64,000 nucleotides of DNA from Chryseobacterium panacisoli (GCF_008274625.1 NZ_VTRU01000006.1:124001-188000), one strand, 5' to 3'. Positions 8,473-16,289 are shown, numbered from the stretch's first letter. Made by a program: numbers and translations. Notes: generated by a model from the letters alone, not told the origin.

Positions 8473-9741
8473 ATGTTACAAGTCAATTTTTTGCGCGACA
8501 ATAAAGAACGCGTTTTAGAAGGTCTTAAGAAAAGACAATTCAAAAATCTTGAGTTGGTAGACGAGGCTATCGCTGCCGACGACGAAAGAAAAAGAATCCA
8601 GTTTGAACTCGATTCCCAACTATCCGAAATCAACAAAATTTCGAAAGAAATTGGTCTTTTGATGAAAGAAGGGAAAAAAGAAGAAGCGGAATCTGCAAAA
8701 TCTAAAACAGCACAATATAAAGAGTCGAGCTCAGAATTGAAATCCCAGTTAGAAGTTAAAGAAAACGACTTACTGAATATTCTGTACCAGCTTCCGAATA
8801 TTCCAAATGAATTGGTGAAAAGCGGAGCTTCTGCTGATGATAATGAAATGATTTTCCAGTCTCATCCGGTAGAAGGTCTTGGTGAAGGAGCTATTCCTCA
8901 CTGGGAACTGGCCAAAAAATATAATCTTATTGATTTTGAATTAGGAGTGAAAATTGCTGGAGCAGGTTTTCCGGTTTATTTAGGAAAAGGAGCAAGGCTA
9001 CAGAGAGCTTTGGTTCAGTATTTCTTAGATAAAAATGTCGAGAAAGGATATACAGAGGTAAATCCTCCTCACGTAGTAAATGAAGCCTCTGGATTTGGAA
9101 CCGGGCAGCTGCCTGATAAAGAAGGACAGATGTATTATATCAATGAAGATAAATTATACCTGATTCCTACAGCAGAAGTGCCTGTAACGAACCTTTACCG
9201 TGATGTATTGCTGGATGAAAAAGATCTTCCGATCAAAAATACTGCATTCTCTCAATGTTACAGAAGAGAGGCAGGAAGCTACGGAGCTCACGTAAGAGGA
9301 TTGAACCGTCTTCACCAGTTTGAAAAGGTTGAAATCGTAAGAATTGAAAAGCCTGAAAACTCATATGCTGTTTTGGAAGAAATGGTAGAGCATATCAAAG
9401 AGATCCTTACAGATCTTGAGCTCCCGTTCAGAGTATTAAGACTTTGCGGTGGTGATACTGGTTTTGCATCTGCAATGACGTATGACTTTGAAGTATGGAG
9501 TGCGGCTCAGGAAATGTGGCTTGAAGTAAGCTCTGTGTCCAACTTTGAAACGTTCCAGGCTAACAGACTGAAATGCCGTTACAAAGGTGATGGTAAATCT
9601 CAGCTGGTTCACACCCTGAACGGATCTGCAATGGCACTGCCAAGAATTATGGCTGCATTGCTGGAGAATAACCAGACAGCAGAGGGAATCAAGCTTCCTA
9701 AGAAAATTGCAGAATATGCAAGATTTGATACTATTAATTAA
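8473..9741 (+). CDS. serS: Serine--tRNA ligase
   Basis: This 422-residue enzyme is of the usual SerRS length. Residues 1-110 form the long antiparallel coiled-coil arm that grips the tRNA variable arm. The class II catalytic core follows, with FSQCYRREAGSYG (motif 2) near residue 257, LHQFEKVEIV near 280 and the motif 3 region LNGSAMALPRIMAALLENNQ near 379. It charges tRNA-Ser, and tRNA-Sec where present, with serine in the cytoplasm. It appears to be a single-gene unit with its own promoter box and a terminator after the stop. Confidence 0.98.
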   Translation: MLQVNFLRDNKERVLEGLKKRQFKNLELVDEAIAADDERKRIQFELDSQLSEINKISKEIGLLMKEGKKEEAESAKSKTAQYKESSSELKSQLEVKENDLLNILYQLPNIPNELVKSGASADDNEMIFQSHPVEGLGEGAIPHWELAKKYNLIDFELGVKIAGAGFPVYLGKGARLQRALVQYFLDKNVEKGYTEVNPPHVVNEASGFGTGQLPDKEGQMYYINEDKLYLIPTAEVPVTNLYRDVLLDEKDLPIKNTAFSQCYRREAGSYGAHVRGLNRLHQFEKVEIVRIEKPENSYAVLEEMVEHIKEILTDLELPFRVLRLCGGDTGFASAMTYDFEVWSAAQEMWLEVSSVSNFETFQANRLKCRYKGDGKSQLVHTLNGSAMALPRIMAALLENNQTAEGIKLPKKIAEYARFDTIN

Positions 9742-9764
9742 AAATATTTTGCATATAGAATGTT

Positions 9765-9793
9765 TCCCCTTTCACTATTGGAAGGGGATTTTT
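9765..9793 (+). terminator. Intrinsic terminator after serS
   Basis: TCCCCTT (9765-9771) pairs with AAGGGGA (9782-9788), followed by five T. It lies 24 bases beyond the serS stop and separates it from the RiPP region. Confidence 0.65.
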
Positions 9794-9892
9794 ATTTCCT
9801 TAAAGGTTGTTTGTTTTTTTTATTTTTTATTCTGTTTTTTATTATATGTTTTGTTAACATAATAAAAAAAATGAAATCTTTTTATTATTCAT

Positions 9893-9923
9893 TTTGCAGG
9901 GAGTTATGTTTTTTATACATTCG
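9893..9923 (+). promoter_or_regulatory. Candidate promoter of RiPP locus 1
   Basis: TTTG (9893-9896), a 19-base spacer and TACATTCG (9916-9923) reproduce the Bacteroidota TTTG / TAnnTTTG promoter with one mismatch in the -7 box. The predicted start near 9930 gives a 5' leader of about 50 bases before the precursor ATG at 9981. Confidence 0.5.
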
Positions 9924-9980
9924 TGATAAGCGGAATCCGAAAAGCTTATAGAGTAGGACCAAAAAGTAAACTAAATTACT

Positions 9981-10160
9981 ATGAAAAAATTAAAATCATT
10001 AAAGAGTGGAAAAGTGCTTACAACAGGTAGCCTGAAACAGATCCATGGAGGTTTGAAAAAATTACTTCCTGAGGGAGTATGCAGTGGTTCAGGAACGGCT
10101 AATGACCCTTACGTACTTGAGAGTGTTGTAATACCTTCTGGTGCATCGGATGGATGTTAA
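9981..10160 (+). CDS. RiPP precursor peptide 1, Gly-Gly leader (grasp-with-spasm system)
   Basis: This is a 59-residue peptide. Residues 1-24 look like a leader: MKKLKSLKSGKV, then SLKQIHGG with Gly23-Gly24 as the likely double-glycine cleavage site. Residues 25-59 are the candidate core, with Ser/Thr 35, 37, 39, 48, 53, 56, acidic residues 31, 42, 47, 57, Cys34, and a C-terminal Asp-Gly-Cys59. An ATP-grasp ligase follows 52 bases downstream; such ligases join acidic side chains to Ser/Thr or Lys as omega-esters or amides. Leader and start context closely resemble precursor 2 at 15105. The short length, position and GG motif make this a real gene; the modified residues are inference. Confidence 0.8.
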   Translation: MKKLKSLKSGKVLTTGSLKQIHGGLKKLLPEGVCSGSGTANDPYVLESVVIPSGASDGC

Positions 10161-10175
10161 TTAAAAAAAACTTAT

Positions 10176-10209
10176 AGGGTTGTTTCCGTAATGAGAATCA
10201 ACCCTTTTT
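10176..10209 (+). terminator. Attenuator-like hairpin between precursor 1 and its ATP-grasp gene
   Basis: AGGGTTG (10176-10182) pairs with CAACCCT (10199-10205), with a 16-base loop and five T. It ends 3 bases before the ATG of the ligase. Partial termination here would make more precursor than enzyme mRNA. Confidence 0.6.
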
Positions 10210-10212
10210 ATT

Positions 10213-11184
10213 ATGATTTTAATTTTATCTACTTCATGGGATGATGATACAAATGTTGTTATAGAGCATCTAAACAATATGGGAGAGCCATATATCCGTT
10301 TAAATGATATAGATCTGTTCAATGGAAAAACACAGATGTCTTATGCTGTAAATTCTCATGGACAGTTAATCATTCAAAATGAATTCTTCGGAAAGATAGA
10401 TGTTTCAGAAGTAACAACTGTATGGTATCGCAAATGGGGAAATTTTGATAAGTATAAGGAAATGTTTGAAGAAGATCTTTCTTTAGACATGTTACAATAT
10501 TTATATTCAGAATATTCTGGGGTTTTAAATGTAATTCTTTTTGCCCTTAGAAATAAGAAATGGGTGAATCATTATACGGCAGTTATGGGTTTAAGTAAGA
10601 TTGCAACGCTTACAAAAGCTGAAACAGCAGGTCTTAAAATTCCTTTTACAATTGTCACCAATCAATTTGAGAGTGATAATCGATTATGGATTACTAAATC
10701 TCTAAATGAGGGAAAAGTGATTCATTATAAAAATAAAAATTTCCCTGTAATGACATTTGAATATAATAATCCTACAGAATCTTTTTTTCCAAGCTTATTC
10801 CAGGAGCGGGTTATTAAAGAATATGAACTAAGGGTTTTTCATCTTAAAGGAAAAAATTATTCGATGGCAATATTTTCTCAAAATGATCCGGCAACGTCTG
10901 TTGATTTCAGGAATTATAATCAAGAGAAGCCCAACCGGTTTATTCGTTATCAGATGCCTAGAGATCTCGACCGTAAAGTTACAAAACTGATGAAAGCATT
11001 AAATCTGCAAACAGGATCAATAGATATTATAAAAGGAATAGACGGGGAATATTATTTTTTAGAGGTTAATCCTTTTGGCCAGTTTAGAATGACTTCTTAC
11101 CGATGCAACTATAACCTACATTATGAAATGGCTTTGTTATTAAAGAAAATGAATCATGAAAAAAACTCTTCTTCAGGAAGTTAA
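10213..11184 (+). CDS. gwsG: ATP-grasp peptide maturase, grasp-with-spasm system (copy 1)
   Basis: This 323-residue protein resembles graspetide ligases of the MvdD/MicC type. The N-terminus MILILSTSWDDDTNVVIEHL is the first domain, VWYRKWG near residue 74 is a family landmark, and the C-terminal ATP-grasp half has TGSIDII and FLEVNPFGQF, which supply the acidic and Asn metal ligands, followed by a CNYNLHYE stretch. In this family ATP activates a side-chain carboxylate of the precursor as an acyl phosphate, which then reacts with a Ser/Thr hydroxyl or Lys amine. The gene follows precursor 1, and its 3' end overlaps the next small frame by 29 bases. The system assignment comes from order and a SPASM partner; the exact linkage is unknown. 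Confidence 0.85.
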   Translation: MILILSTSWDDDTNVVIEHLNNMGEPYIRLNDIDLFNGKTQMSYAVNSHGQLIIQNEFFGKIDVSEVTTVWYRKWGNFDKYKEMFEEDLSLDMLQYLYSEYSGVLNVILFALRNKKWVNHYTAVMGLSKIATLTKAETAGLKIPFTIVTNQFESDNRLWITKSLNEGKVIHYKNKNFPVMTFEYNNPTESFFPSLFQERVIKEYELRVFHLKGKNYSMAIFSQNDPATSVDFRNYNQEKPNRFIRYQMPRDLDRKVTKLMKALNLQTGSIDIIKGIDGEYYFLEVNPFGQFRMTSYRCNYNLHYEMALLLKKMNHEKNSSSGS

Positions 11185-11353
11185 CCCAGTAAAGAAAAAA
11201 TTTTTACCTCCGATTTTTTCACAAGCTGTAGTATCTGGAGCAAAATTTACTTATTCCGGGCCTTTAATCAGGAAAATTGAAGCTAAAAAATATCAATCTG
11301 AAATTTTGTGTCTAAGAACTTTTAAAGATGGAATTAACCTGCCTAAGCCATAA
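11156..11353 (+). CDS. Small protein of unknown function in RiPP locus 1
   Basis: This 65-residue basic frame starts inside the end of the ATP-grasp gene and ends inside the start of the SPASM gene (overlaps of 29 and 26 bases). There is no signal peptide, helix or GG motif, and I recognise no family. Its support is positional: RiPP locus 2 has a 69-residue frame in the same slot (16267-16476), also overlapping both neighbours. Sequence likeness between the two is weak at best, limited to Lys-rich central parts and single Cys residues near the end. It may be a translationally coupled accessory peptide, or a spurious frame. Confidence 0.45.
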   Translation: MKKTLLQEVNPVKKKFLPPIFSQAVVSGAKFTYSGPLIRKIEAKKYQSEILCLRTFKDGINLPKP

Positions 11354-12329
11354 TCGGGATAAAAAACTATTTCTATTTTCATGCTGTATACCGGTTAAAG
11401 GTTCAGCAAGAGGTGCTATTTATGATTTGCAGAGAGATGATATTGAGTTGGTTCCTAATTCTTTAGTTGATTTTATAGGCTATATCAATAAGAAATCTGT
11501 TCAAAATATTATAGATGAATGGGGTGATAATGAAATAGCATGGGAGTATTTGGAACTTCTTATTCAAAAAGAATTTATTTTTTTTTCTTCAGAAGATCAT
11601 TTTCCAAAACTTTCTCATAAATGTTTTAATGATGATACTTCTAAAATTGAATTTATGACTATTGTATTGTCTGAATTCGTAGTAAGGAATTCCAAAGCAA
11701 TTGTGGAAAGAATTGAATATTTAGGAGTAAAATGTCTTTATCTTCATTTACCGCCAGGGACTGATTGGGAACAAATATTAGAATTTACCTACTTCCTGAA
11801 ACAAAGCTGTGTTATCAGTCTTTCTATATCATTACCTTACCAGAAAGATTTTAATCCCAACGCAATTAAAGAGCAAAGACTAAAAAATCTGTATTTCTAT
11901 AGTTCACCTTATTCGGAAAGTATAGAAATTTATAATGTTAACTCATATTTTTTAGAATATAATGAAGAGGAATTTCTATTCCCTAGAGCAGGCATAAATT
12001 CTATATCAATAAACCATAGAGCTTTTCTAACGGGAAAAAAGGCAAATCTTGGGCTATATAAGACCGTTTTTGTGAATGCAAAGGGAATGCTGCAGCTGAA
12101 TTCTATTGATATAAAAGAATATGGCTGTATATTAGACTCGGATATGGAAAATAATTTATTCCTTCTTTCAGAGGTATGGAATATAAAAAGAGATAAAATA
12201 ATGCCATGCAGAAAATGTGAACTGAAATATGCGTGTACAGCAAATTTTATCCCCACATATGATGATAAAAAGAAAATGTATTTTATAAATTGTAATTATA
12301 ATCCCAGTACTAATGAATGGTTTACTTAA
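11328..12329 (+). CDS. gwsS: SPASM-domain peptide maturase, grasp-with-spasm system (copy 1, cluster-I ligands lost)
   Basis: This is a 333-residue partner of the ATP-grasp ligase. Residues about 25-90 (DLQRDDIELVPNSLVDFIG) resemble a PqqD-like leader-binding domain. A degenerate alpha/beta barrel half follows, with no CxxxCxxC motif, so no radical-SAM cluster is expected. The C-terminal SPASM domain keeps Cys294, 297, 303 and 322. Compared with copy 2 at 16473, the four other SPASM cysteines are replaced: Cys222 by Pro219, Cys246 by Gly242, Cys262 by Asn258 and Cys312 by Asn306. These correspond to auxiliary-cluster-I ligands in two-cluster SPASM enzymes. An ATG at 11328 gives a start a few residues longer than copy 2. 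The lipoprotein gene overlaps its end by 17 bases. Confidence 0.8.
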   Translation: MELTCLSHNRDKKLFLFSCCIPVKGSARGAIYDLQRDDIELVPNSLVDFIGYINKKSVQNIIDEWGDNEIAWEYLELLIQKEFIFFSSEDHFPKLSHKCFNDDTSKIEFMTIVLSEFVVRNSKAIVERIEYLGVKCLYLHLPPGTDWEQILEFTYFLKQSCVISLSISLPYQKDFNPNAIKEQRLKNLYFYSSPYSESIEIYNVNSYFLEYNEEEFLFPRAGINSISINHRAFLTGKKANLGLYKTVFVNAKGMLQLNSIDIKEYGCILDSDMENNLFLLSEVWNIKRDKIMPCRKCELKYACTANFIPTYDDKKKMYFINCNYNPSTNEWFT

Positions 12330-12921
12330 AATAATAGTGATAGTATTTCTGCTTTGCTTAACAAGTTGTAATAATTATTATTATTTCAATGGGCAGCAAA
12401 AAGTGGAGACTGATCACCCGGACAGGTATGAAAAATTGATTTTAACCTTTGATGAAGGAAAACAAAACATACCATTCTATACTTATGGAGATTATCGGTT
12501 TAAGAAAGTAGATAAGCAGTATATCTATTTTAAAAATCCTGAGATGCATAAACTATTGAAATACAAGCTTGGTCAAAAAAATGGTGAGCAATTTCTCTTC
12601 ATATATACGGATCAGCCAACGTTTTCAAATATTCTAGGTTTTTTTTATAAAGATATAAGTATTGAAGATATTAAAAAGTTGTATGTTAACGTTAAATACA
12701 ATGAAAATGAAACTCAGGTTTTTGCCCGATATCATTTTGGTAAATTTCAAGTCTATGATTTTTACAAAACTGTGAAAGGTGGACTTATACGGTTTGTGTC
12801 TATTAATAATCCCGGCTATTCTAAAGATTCGGATTATCAATGGTTTAACAGAGAAATAAATACTATGTTTTTTAATATCAATCATTCTCTATGGAATGGT
12901 TATGCTAACCCTCTTAACTAA
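12313..12921 (+). CDS. Putative lipoprotein in RiPP locus 1
   Basis: This 202-residue protein has a lipoprotein signal: hydrophobic stretch IIVIVFLLCL and lipobox LTSC with Cys19, followed by an Asn/Tyr-rich NNYYYFNGQQ linker. The mature region is rich in aromatic and charged residues and probably beta-structured. I do not recognise a family. The start overlaps the SPASM gene by 17 bases, so it is translationally coupled to the maturation genes, and a GLPGLI-family gene follows after 5 bases. RiPP locus 2 has no counterpart. Because it is coupled only to copy 1, it could be an immunity factor, a surface anchor or a target of the product; none of these is demonstrated. Confidence 0.75.
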   Translation: MNGLLKIIVIVFLLCLTSCNNYYYFNGQQKVETDHPDRYEKLILTFDEGKQNIPFYTYGDYRFKKVDKQYIYFKNPEMHKLLKYKLGQKNGEQFLFIYTDQPTFSNILGFFYKDISIEDIKKLYVNVKYNENETQVFARYHFGKFQVYDFYKTVKGGLIRFVSINNPGYSKDSDYQWFNREINTMFFNINHSLWNGYANPLN

Positions 12922-12926
12922 CGAAG

Positions 12927-13724
12927 ATGAAAAAAACAATTCTGATCCTTTTTATTGTTTTGGTATCCATATCTTTTTTACAAGGACAGACATACAGGAT
13001 AGATTATCAGATGACTTATAAAATGGATTCCACAAAGGATGAAACAATTAAAAAAAAGATGATATTGGATGTAAAAGATAATGTTTCTAAATTTTATTCC
13101 TATAATTTGTATCATATTGATTCATTAGGATCTAATCAAATTAGAAAAAAGGCATCAGATTATGATTTTTCGGTAATCAGGAAAACCAAGGATAATACAA
13201 CAGAAAAATATTTTGTAATAGGTCTAGATAAATATTCTTTCAAGGAAGATGCGCCTAAATTTGATTGGAAGATTACGGAAGAAGTGAAAAAGATACATGA
13301 TGTTAACTGTCAGAAAGCTAGATTGAATTATAAAGGAAGAAATTGGGAAGCATGGTTTGCAAAAGATATTCCTTTTCAGGAAGGACCTTATATTTTTAAT
13401 TCTTTACCTGGTTTAATTATAGATATGAGAGATTCCGGTAATAATTATATTTTTACAATGACTGCATTGAGGAAGGATGTTGGTGCAGTTGATCCAATAG
13501 CTGAAACTATTCCTGTTAACAGAAAACAGTTAACCAAAGCTTATCTGGATTACTATAATGACCCTTATAAAGAACTAAAGGCCGGAAAAGCAGTCGTGAA
13601 GGTGGTAGATGAATCCGGAAGGCAGGTAACTCCGAATTTTAATCAACTTACAGAACTTAAACAAAAAGATATAAAAATGAAGAATAATCCAATCGAACTA
13701 ACGGATGCTATTAAGTACCCTTAA
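12927..13724 (+). CDS. GLPGLI family protein
   Basis: This 265-residue secreted protein has signal peptide MKKTILILFIVLVSISFLQGQ and ends its signature region with GPYIFNSLPGLIIDMRDSG near residue 155, a variant of the GLPGLI motif that names a Bacteroidota family. Family members are periplasmic or outer-membrane associated, of unknown biochemical role, and recur beside peptide-modification cassettes and TonB receptors. Here it is last in RiPP locus 1, 5 bases after a lipoprotein gene, and is followed by a strong terminator at 13800. A link to export or handling of the modified peptide is inference from context. Confidence 0.85.
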   Translation: MKKTILILFIVLVSISFLQGQTYRIDYQMTYKMDSTKDETIKKKMILDVKDNVSKFYSYNLYHIDSLGSNQIRKKASDYDFSVIRKTKDNTTEKYFVIGLDKYSFKEDAPKFDWKITEEVKKIHDVNCQKARLNYKGRNWEAWFAKDIPFQEGPYIFNSLPGLIIDMRDSGNNYIFTMTALRKDVGAVDPIAETIPVNRKQLTKAYLDYYNDPYKELKAGKAVVKVVDESGRQVTPNFNQLTELKQKDIKMKNNPIELTDAIKYP

Positions 13725-13799
13725 TAGTTTATATATGGTTTGTCTTAACTAGATTATAACTGTCAGATTAAGCATTGGCTAATTCATATTAATACATAT

Positions 13800-13827
13800 C
13801 CCACCGGATTTCGGTGGGTTTTGTTTT
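13800..13827 (+). terminator. Strong intrinsic terminator closing RiPP locus 1
   Basis: CCCACCG (13800-13806) pairs with CGGTGGG (13812-13818) around a 5-base loop, followed by TTTTGTTTT. It sits between convergent genes and ends the locus-1 transcript. Confidence 0.8.
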
Positions 13828-14563
13828 ATTCTGTAACAATGATAATCTTTTTATCTTCGTTTTTGAATTTTGAATCTTTGTCATATAGGGCTTTCAAATC
13901 ATATTCTATTCTTATGGAATGATCATCGATCTGTTTTACCCAGTCATGTTTCCCTGTCATTGATTTTATGGGATTTTCAAATTTTAAAGTAGTACCGATC
14001 TTTTTGAAAAACATAATCATCATTCCTGCCATCTTCTGAGTTTCTTCTTTTGAGCTTTTGGAGCGAATAGCCTCTTCAATGCTTTTAAGATTAAAGTTTC
14101 CGGTATCAATCGTCAGGGTTTTTCCGTCCCAATTATTATAAATATTCTGATCCAGCGGGACTTTTTCAGTTTTTGTAAAACTTTTCAGAATCTGATAATC
14201 TTCCGGCGAAAAATGATCCATCTTAAAAGAAAATCCTGCAAGTGTGTTATTTTCTTTTGTAGACTTCATGAAGATTTTTTTCATGATTTTGATGGAATCG
14301 GGATTCTCTGTTTTTAATTTTCCTTCTTTTCTGGCAACATCATACATACTGGTCCAGGTAGTTGGAAGTCTGTCCATTTCTCCAAATTCCTTTTGTTTTA
14401 ATGAATCAGGTGTCATGGCCATCATCTCTGCCATAAACTCTCTTGTATCAATATCCATTACGGAAGTAGAAGCGGCATCCTTGTGATAGACAATTTCAGA
14501 ATTTACACTGCAGGACTGTAATATCAAAAAACTTAATAAAAATAAGATGGCCGTTTTCTTCAT
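13826..14563 (-). CDS. Putative lipoprotein of unknown function
   Basis: This 245-residue protein has lipobox LQSC with Cys18 after a hydrophobic signal. The mature part is rich in Met, Lys and Asp, with EFMAEMMAMTPDSLKQKEFGEMDRLP-like helices early and a C-terminal beta-rich half that ends NEDKKIIIVTE. I do not recognise the family. It lies on the opposite strand between the two RiPP loci and reads into the locus-1 terminator. Base composition is like its neighbours. A link to the RiPP system is possible only from position. Confidence 0.75.
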   Translation of the reverse strand: MKKTAILFLLSFLILQSCSVNSEIVYHKDAASTSVMDIDTREFMAEMMAMTPDSLKQKEFGEMDRLPTTWTSMYDVARKEGKLKTENPDSIKIMKKIFMKSTKENNTLAGFSFKMDHFSPEDYQILKSFTKTEKVPLDQNIYNNWDGKTLTIDTGNFNLKSIEEAIRSKSSKEETQKMAGMMIMFFKKIGTTLKFENPIKSMTGKHDWVKQIDDHSIRIEYDLKALYDKDSKFKNEDKKIIIVTE

Positions 14564-15104
14564 AGTTCCAAGTTTAGTAAAGTGTAAAGATAGGCTTTCT
14601 AATGTAAGAATGTAAAATTGATCTTGCGATGAGAATTTAGTTTTAAAAATTAATTATTATCCATTTTTTCCATTATTCTTTTATATAATACCTGGGATTC
14701 TGATAATTTATTTGTACATCTTGTTCAATTTCAGGGTGGTTTTGCGGGTTAAAATCACTATTAAGACACTAAATAGTGTTTTATATATATTGCATAAATA
14801 ATTGCTTTTTTTTGTTTTCAGCAATGCAAATTAACAACATATGTATTTGATTTTCATTTTTATGATGATATTGTTGTTATTTATACAATTTATTAATTAT
14901 TTTTTAAAAGTTAAAATTTGTTAAATTGAATCGATTTGTTGAATTAATTGATACATTTGAAAAAGAAACCGGATAAGTATTGAATAATGTTTATTCAAAT
15001 TAAAATAATATTGCGATTAATGTATTTGTCGCGGCTGCATTGTTGTAATGAATCTATTTGATTAATTGGTTTTTTATTACTTATTCTAAAAAATAAAAAT
15101 TACT
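14564..15104. other. AT-rich 541-base intergenic region upstream of RiPP locus 2
   Basis: No coding frame worth reporting was seen. TACATTTG at 14952-14959 is an exact TAnnTTTG box, with a TTG at 14926-14928 (23-base spacer), and is a candidate promoter for RiPP locus 2 giving a leader of about 140 bases. Near 14750-14785 the words CACTATT and AATAGTG form a small hairpin. A one-mismatch box for the divergent lipoprotein gene lies at about 14585-14592 on the minus strand. Otherwise the region holds only A/T runs. Confidence 0.4.
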
Positions 15105-15308
15105 ATGAAAAATTTAAAATCGTTATCAGATTTCAAAAAAGAAATCAAAGGCAAAAAAATTTCAAGAACTTCTATGATGGCTATTTCCGGAGGAAGAAGA
15201 GTTATTCGCCCTACAACACGTTCAGACAATGGAGCTGCTGACTCTGTATTATATACTTATGATGAGGATAACCACTTATTAAGCACTGAATGCTGGTCAG
15301 GGTGTTAA
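15105..15308 (+). CDS. RiPP precursor peptide 2, Gly-Gly leader (grasp-with-spasm system)
   Basis: This is a 67-residue peptide. The leader (residues 1-30) starts MKNLKSLSDFKKEIKGKK and ends MMAISGG, with Gly29-Gly30 as the likely cleavage site. The candidate core (31-67) has Thr37, Thr38, Ser40, Ser47, Thr51, Ser60, Thr61 and Ser65; acidic residues Asp41, 46, 53, 55 and Glu54, 62; and Cys63 and C-terminal Cys67 in the tail ECWSGC. Like precursor 1 it ends Gly-Cys. The 25 bases around the start codon differ from precursor 1 at one position. It is followed by a strong hairpin and then its own ATP-grasp ligase. Which residues are linked is not visible. Confidence 0.85.
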   Translation: MKNLKSLSDFKKEIKGKKISRTSMMAISGGRRVIRPTTRSDNGAADSVLYTYDEDNHLLSTECWSGC

Positions 15309-15327
15309 GATAATCTTTAAACTTAAT

Positions 15328-15356
15328 AGACTACCATTTTTGGTAGTCTTTTTTTT
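15328..15356 (+). terminator. Strong attenuator-like terminator between precursor 2 and its ATP-grasp gene
   Basis: AGACTACCA (15328-15336) pairs perfectly with TGGTAGTCT (15341-15349) around a TTTT loop, followed by eight T. The tract ends about 4 bases before the ligase ATG at 15360, so most transcripts should stop here, leaving precursor-only mRNA. Confidence 0.8.
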
Positions 15357-15359
15357 ATT

Positions 15360-16289
15360 ATGATACTAATAATTTCTGATGAATATGATATCTCAACTGC
15401 TATTGTAATAGATTGGTTGAGTTATTTTCAAGTTGACTGGCTAAGGATTAATGATTCAGATGAGTGCGAACTGTCTGTCATTGATTCAAAAACATTTATT
15501 AAGCTTAAGAATAATATTATAGATATAGATAAAATAGAAGCCGTTTGGTATAGAAGAGGATTTATTTCTATCGGAGAATTTAGAAAGATAGAATTGCCTC
15601 AGTTTAAATCTTATCTATCTCATAACAGAGGTGTTTTGCATGAATATCTTCAATATAAGTTGTCAGATAAAAGACACATCAATTCTTTTAGTAAAGCCAA
15701 TGTCAATAAATTAATTGTAAATGATATCGCAAGAGAAATCGGCCTGAATATTCCGGAATCATATATAAATAATAAGCTGCTGGGGCAAAAAAAATATAAA
15801 AAGACTATTACAAAACCTATTACACCCGGTTTTTTAGGAAGCATCAATGATATCAAAATTGATTCTTATACAAAACTTTTAGAGAAGGATCGTGTAAAAA
15901 GCTTCAGTACTTCCTTAATCCAGGAGTATATTGAAAAAAAATTTGAGATAAGAACATTTTATCTTCTTGGAAAATGCTGGAGTATGGCAATCCTCTCACA
16001 GGCAGATAGTAAAACGCAGATAGATTTTAGAAGGTATAATAATGATATTCCTAATCGGACAGTTCCTTTCAGGCTCCCGGAATCCATTGAAAAAATGATT
16101 GATATTCTTATGAAAAGGATTTCTTTGGAAAGTGGCTCAATAGATTTTTTGTATTCAACAGATAATAACTTTTATTTCTTGGAGGTCAACCCTGTTGGTC
16201 AGTTTGATATGGTATCATTTCCATGTAACTATCATTTAGAAAAAGAAATTGCATTACATTTAATGAATGAATATGAAACAGAAAAGTAA
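15360..16289 (+). CDS. gwsG: ATP-grasp peptide maturase, grasp-with-spasm system (copy 2)
   Basis: This is a 309-residue paralogue of the ligase at 10213. Shared landmarks are the MILI start, VWYRRGF near residue 60, a Ser-Met-Ala-Ile-Leu-Ser-Gln stretch, the DFRRYN motif, SGSIDF and FLEVNPVGQF, and a CNYHLEKE tail, matching the ATP-grasp metal and nucleotide site. It should activate carboxylates of precursor 2 for ester or amide bond formation. The two ligases are clearly diverged along most of their length, so each probably serves its own precursor. The 3' end overlaps the next small frame by 23 bases. Confidence 0.85.
   Translation: MILIISDEYDISTAIVIDWLSYFQVDWLRINDSDECELSVIDSKTFIKLKNNIIDIDKIEAVWYRRGFISIGEFRKIELPQFKSYLSHNRGVLHEYLQYKLSDKRHINSFSKANVNKLIVNDIAREIGLNIPESYINNKLLGQKKYKKTITKPITPGFLGSINDIKIDSYTKLLEKDRVKSFSTSLIQEYIEKKFEIRTFYLLGKCWSMAILSQADSKTQIDFRRYNNDIPNRTVPFRLPESIEKMIDILMKRISLESGSIDFLYSTDNNFYFLEVNPVGQFDMVSFPCNYHLEKEIALHLMNEYETEK

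Noticed and set aside
9760..9951. 63-codon frame between serS and RiPP precursor 1
   Set aside because: It overlaps the serS terminator and a good promoter for the RiPP locus, is very rich in Phe, Leu and Ile from T-runs, and has no recognisable domain.
14564..15104. Hidden gene or small RNA in the large gap before RiPP locus 2
   Set aside because: Only A/T runs, weak hairpins and one promoter box; no frame of useful length or structured core.
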